DNA of 64,000 nucleotides from Pseudomonas sp. SDI (lineage in GTDB: Bacteria; Pseudomonadota; Gammaproteobacteria; Pseudomonadales; Pseudomonadaceae). The first letter of the stretch is position 1. Each line of letters starts with the position of its first letter. The notes beneath the pieces are model-generated. The model was given only the letters and a program-made list of their open reading frames with translations, did not search any database and was not told the origin of the DNA. Location: positions 96,012-160,011 of the forward strand of contig NZ_QETK01000009.1 in assembly GCF_003105155.1 (NCBI RefSeq), in the 5' to 3' direction. Shown piece after piece: positions 62,657 to 64,000 of this stretch. Made by a program: the position numbers and the translations under genes.

Positions 62657-64000
62657 ATTTTTACCCCCGGCTGCAAGTACCCTGAACACTCAGTATCGCG
62701 GGCCAACACGTAGTTGGTTTTATAGCCAGGCCCTTCAGGCGCTTCATTGCGAATACTCAGAACACCATTTTTGTTACTCAAGGCAAATGTCATCCCTGAT
62801 TTACCCCCGACAAAAACGGTTTCTCCCAGCAAGGCCATAAAAGGCGTTCTAAATCTAATTCGCAGGTTCACCTCGGTTGGATTCGACAAATTCCGTGAAC
62901 CCGTAAAACTCCCACTTAATCGCAACCCTTGTCCCTCTTCTGCGGGGGTCCATTTACACTTGCTCTTGGCCAACCAGGTTGGCACAAGGTCTATCCACTC
63001 TCTCGGAGGTTTCTGGGTTTTTGGCAACACCCCGGCAGCCTGACCATCCAATTGCTCCTGATCGACTGCGTAGCCAATCATGGCCAATTCGAGGTTCATG
63101 TAGTTCGGGTCAGCACCAGGCAGATCAATGGTCAAGGCGTCGATCACACTGACAGCCTCGATACTTCTGGGTGAGCGAGGAGATGAGATCACGTGGTTGC
63201 TGCTCGAAAAGCTGACACGTGGGGTATGCAAAATCCCGATCAGCCGTTCCAGTTCATCACGTTGAGCCTCTATAACAATTGGCTCTAAATTTCTGGCTTT
63301 GTTTTTTGACCAACAACAGTCGTCGAGAAACCGTTGCAACGGTGTTTGCTGGAATAACCAAGTTATGAAATACAAAACGCCCAAGCCTGCAACTGCGATA
63401 AGAACGGGGGCTACCCACAAGGAATATCCCACGATGGCCGCACCCACCGTGGACAACCCGAGAAGCACCCTTGCTGTCCAATAGAACCCTGCAAGTGCCT
63501 GTAATCCATAGCTAGCTGCAAGCCCACCCGCTACATTTCGGCGCATCTGCAACCATGGATCTACCGACGAACTGCTTTCGAGTTGAGCTTCGAGGGACTG
63601 CAATTCCTTCACTGCTGCACCCGCTGACAGGACTCCAATCAATGCCCCAAAAGCGGTCATGTAAGGGACAGCGGTTTTACCTAAGGCAAATGCATCTAGC
63701 CTAAATGACTTCCTGATTTGATTGTCTATAACAGCGGTTAAAGCAGCCCCGGCATACAAAACGGAAGAGGCCGTATCATGTACCCTCTGCTCATCCGGCC
63801 GAGCCACCGCCTGCAACTCAAACAGATACTTCCGGGCATTCAACACATTCAACACCATCACCACCAACGGCAACACCCCACCGCTGTTCTGCACGATCGG
63901 TGCATTGGTGATATTCGCCACCTTGCCCAACTTGATCCCCATCGCCGTGCGCTGCGTCCATTCCCCCAGCGCCTGCCCTGCCCCTCCGACAAACCGCAAC
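62653..64000 (-). CDS. C-terminal part of a large membrane protein, probable T6SS effector of BTH_I2691/VasX type (partial)
   Basis: The frame is open to the edge of the window, so the N-terminus is missing; about 449 residues remain. Several hydrophobic segments (GGVLPLVVMVLNVLNA, SVLYAGAALTAVI, PYMTAFGALIGVLSAG, VLLGLSTVGAAIVGYSLWVAPVLIAVAGLGVLYFITWLF) are followed by a soluble C-terminal domain (RNLEPIVIEAQRDELERLIGIL to SGYLQPGVKI). The layout resembles the C-terminal region of BTH_I2691/VasX-type effectors, which form pores in rival cells. The DNA is more AT-rich than most of the window, which suggests transfer. The apparent TTG start at the edge should be ignored. Confidence 0.5.
   Translation of the reverse strand, partial: LRFVGGAGQALGEWTQRTAMGIKLGKVANITNAPIVQNSGGVLPLVVMVLNVLNARKYLFELQAVARPDEQRVHDTASSVLYAGAALTAVIDNQIRKSFRLDAFALGKTAVPYMTAFGALIGVLSAGAAVKELQSLEAQLESSSSVDPWLQMRRNVAGGLAASYGLQALAGFYWTARVLLGLSTVGAAIVGYSLWVAPVLIAVAGLGVLYFITWLFQQTPLQRFLDDCCWSKNKARNLEPIVIEAQRDELERLIGILHTPRVSFSSSNHVISSPRSPRSIEAVSVIDALTIDLPGADPNYMNLELAMIGYAVDQEQLDGQAAGVLPKTQKPPREWIDLVPTWLAKSKCKWTPAEEGQGLRLSGSFTGSRNLSNPTEVNLRIRFRTPFMALLGETVFVGGKSGMTFALSNKNGVLSIRNEAPEGPGYKTNYVLARDTECSGYLQPGVKI

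Overview
The window looks like chromosomal DNA of a Pseudomonas, most likely from the P. putida/P. fluorescens lineages. It is GC-rich with long antisense shadow frames. The D-lysine block (amaC, dpkA, RpiR regulator, ABC transporter, amaD) and the muxABC-opmB/tpx block have gene orders I recall from P. putida, and REP-type hairpins sit between several genes. I saw no rRNA, tRNA, CRISPR array or intact insertion sequence.

Region by region. 1-3.9 kb: a DUF2970 protein, a 37-residue membrane peptide, a periplasmic binding protein, and an assimilatory sulfite/nitrite reductase with its DUF934 partner. 4.0-14.2 kb: two tandem giant genes for leucine-rich-repeat proteins with C-terminal NEL-type E3 ubiquitin ligase domains, each behind a related leader carrying a repeated 15-bp motif. 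14.3-20.9 kb: sohB, then a phosphatase/SCP2/kinase-like/SDR cluster that may act on hydroxyacyl-CoA substrates, then an AraC-type regulator broken at a G6 tract beside a zinc alcohol dehydrogenase. 21-24 kb: an iron alcohol dehydrogenase and ilvA, the latter behind a complete transcription attenuator with an Ile-rich leader peptide. 24-33 kb: the four-gene RND efflux operon muxABC-opmB with ATGA overlaps. 33-35.2 kb: tpx and a HAAAP-family amino acid permease. 35.4-43.1 kb: D-lysine uptake and catabolism, diverging from an operator-rich spacer. 43.2-48.3 kb: small and hypothetical genes, a class I amidotransferase-like hydrolase, a lipoprotein, a decayed methyltransferase fragment and an alpha/beta hydrolase.

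48.3-61.7 kb is the most interesting region. A leftward seven-gene operon encodes a DszB-like desulfinase, a class II aldolase, an SsuD-like flavin monooxygenase and a complete peptide/nickel-type ABC importer. A rightward operon encodes a DszC/SfnB-like acyl-CoA-dehydrogenase-fold monooxygenase and a heterodimeric ABC exporter with one degenerate ATP site. The shared 300-bp spacer has a sigma-54-like -24/-12 element facing each way, with palindromic sites between them that could bind an enhancer-binding protein. I infer an organosulfur scavenging system in which a substrate is imported, oxidised by flavin monooxygenases and desulfinated to sulfite, possibly with export of the product. The sulfite reductase at the start of the window could use that sulfite.

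61.7-64 kb: a leftward pair made of a DUF6708-like membrane protein and the C-terminal part of a large membrane protein resembling BTH_I2691/VasX-type T6SS effectors. It runs off the window and is more AT-rich than the rest.
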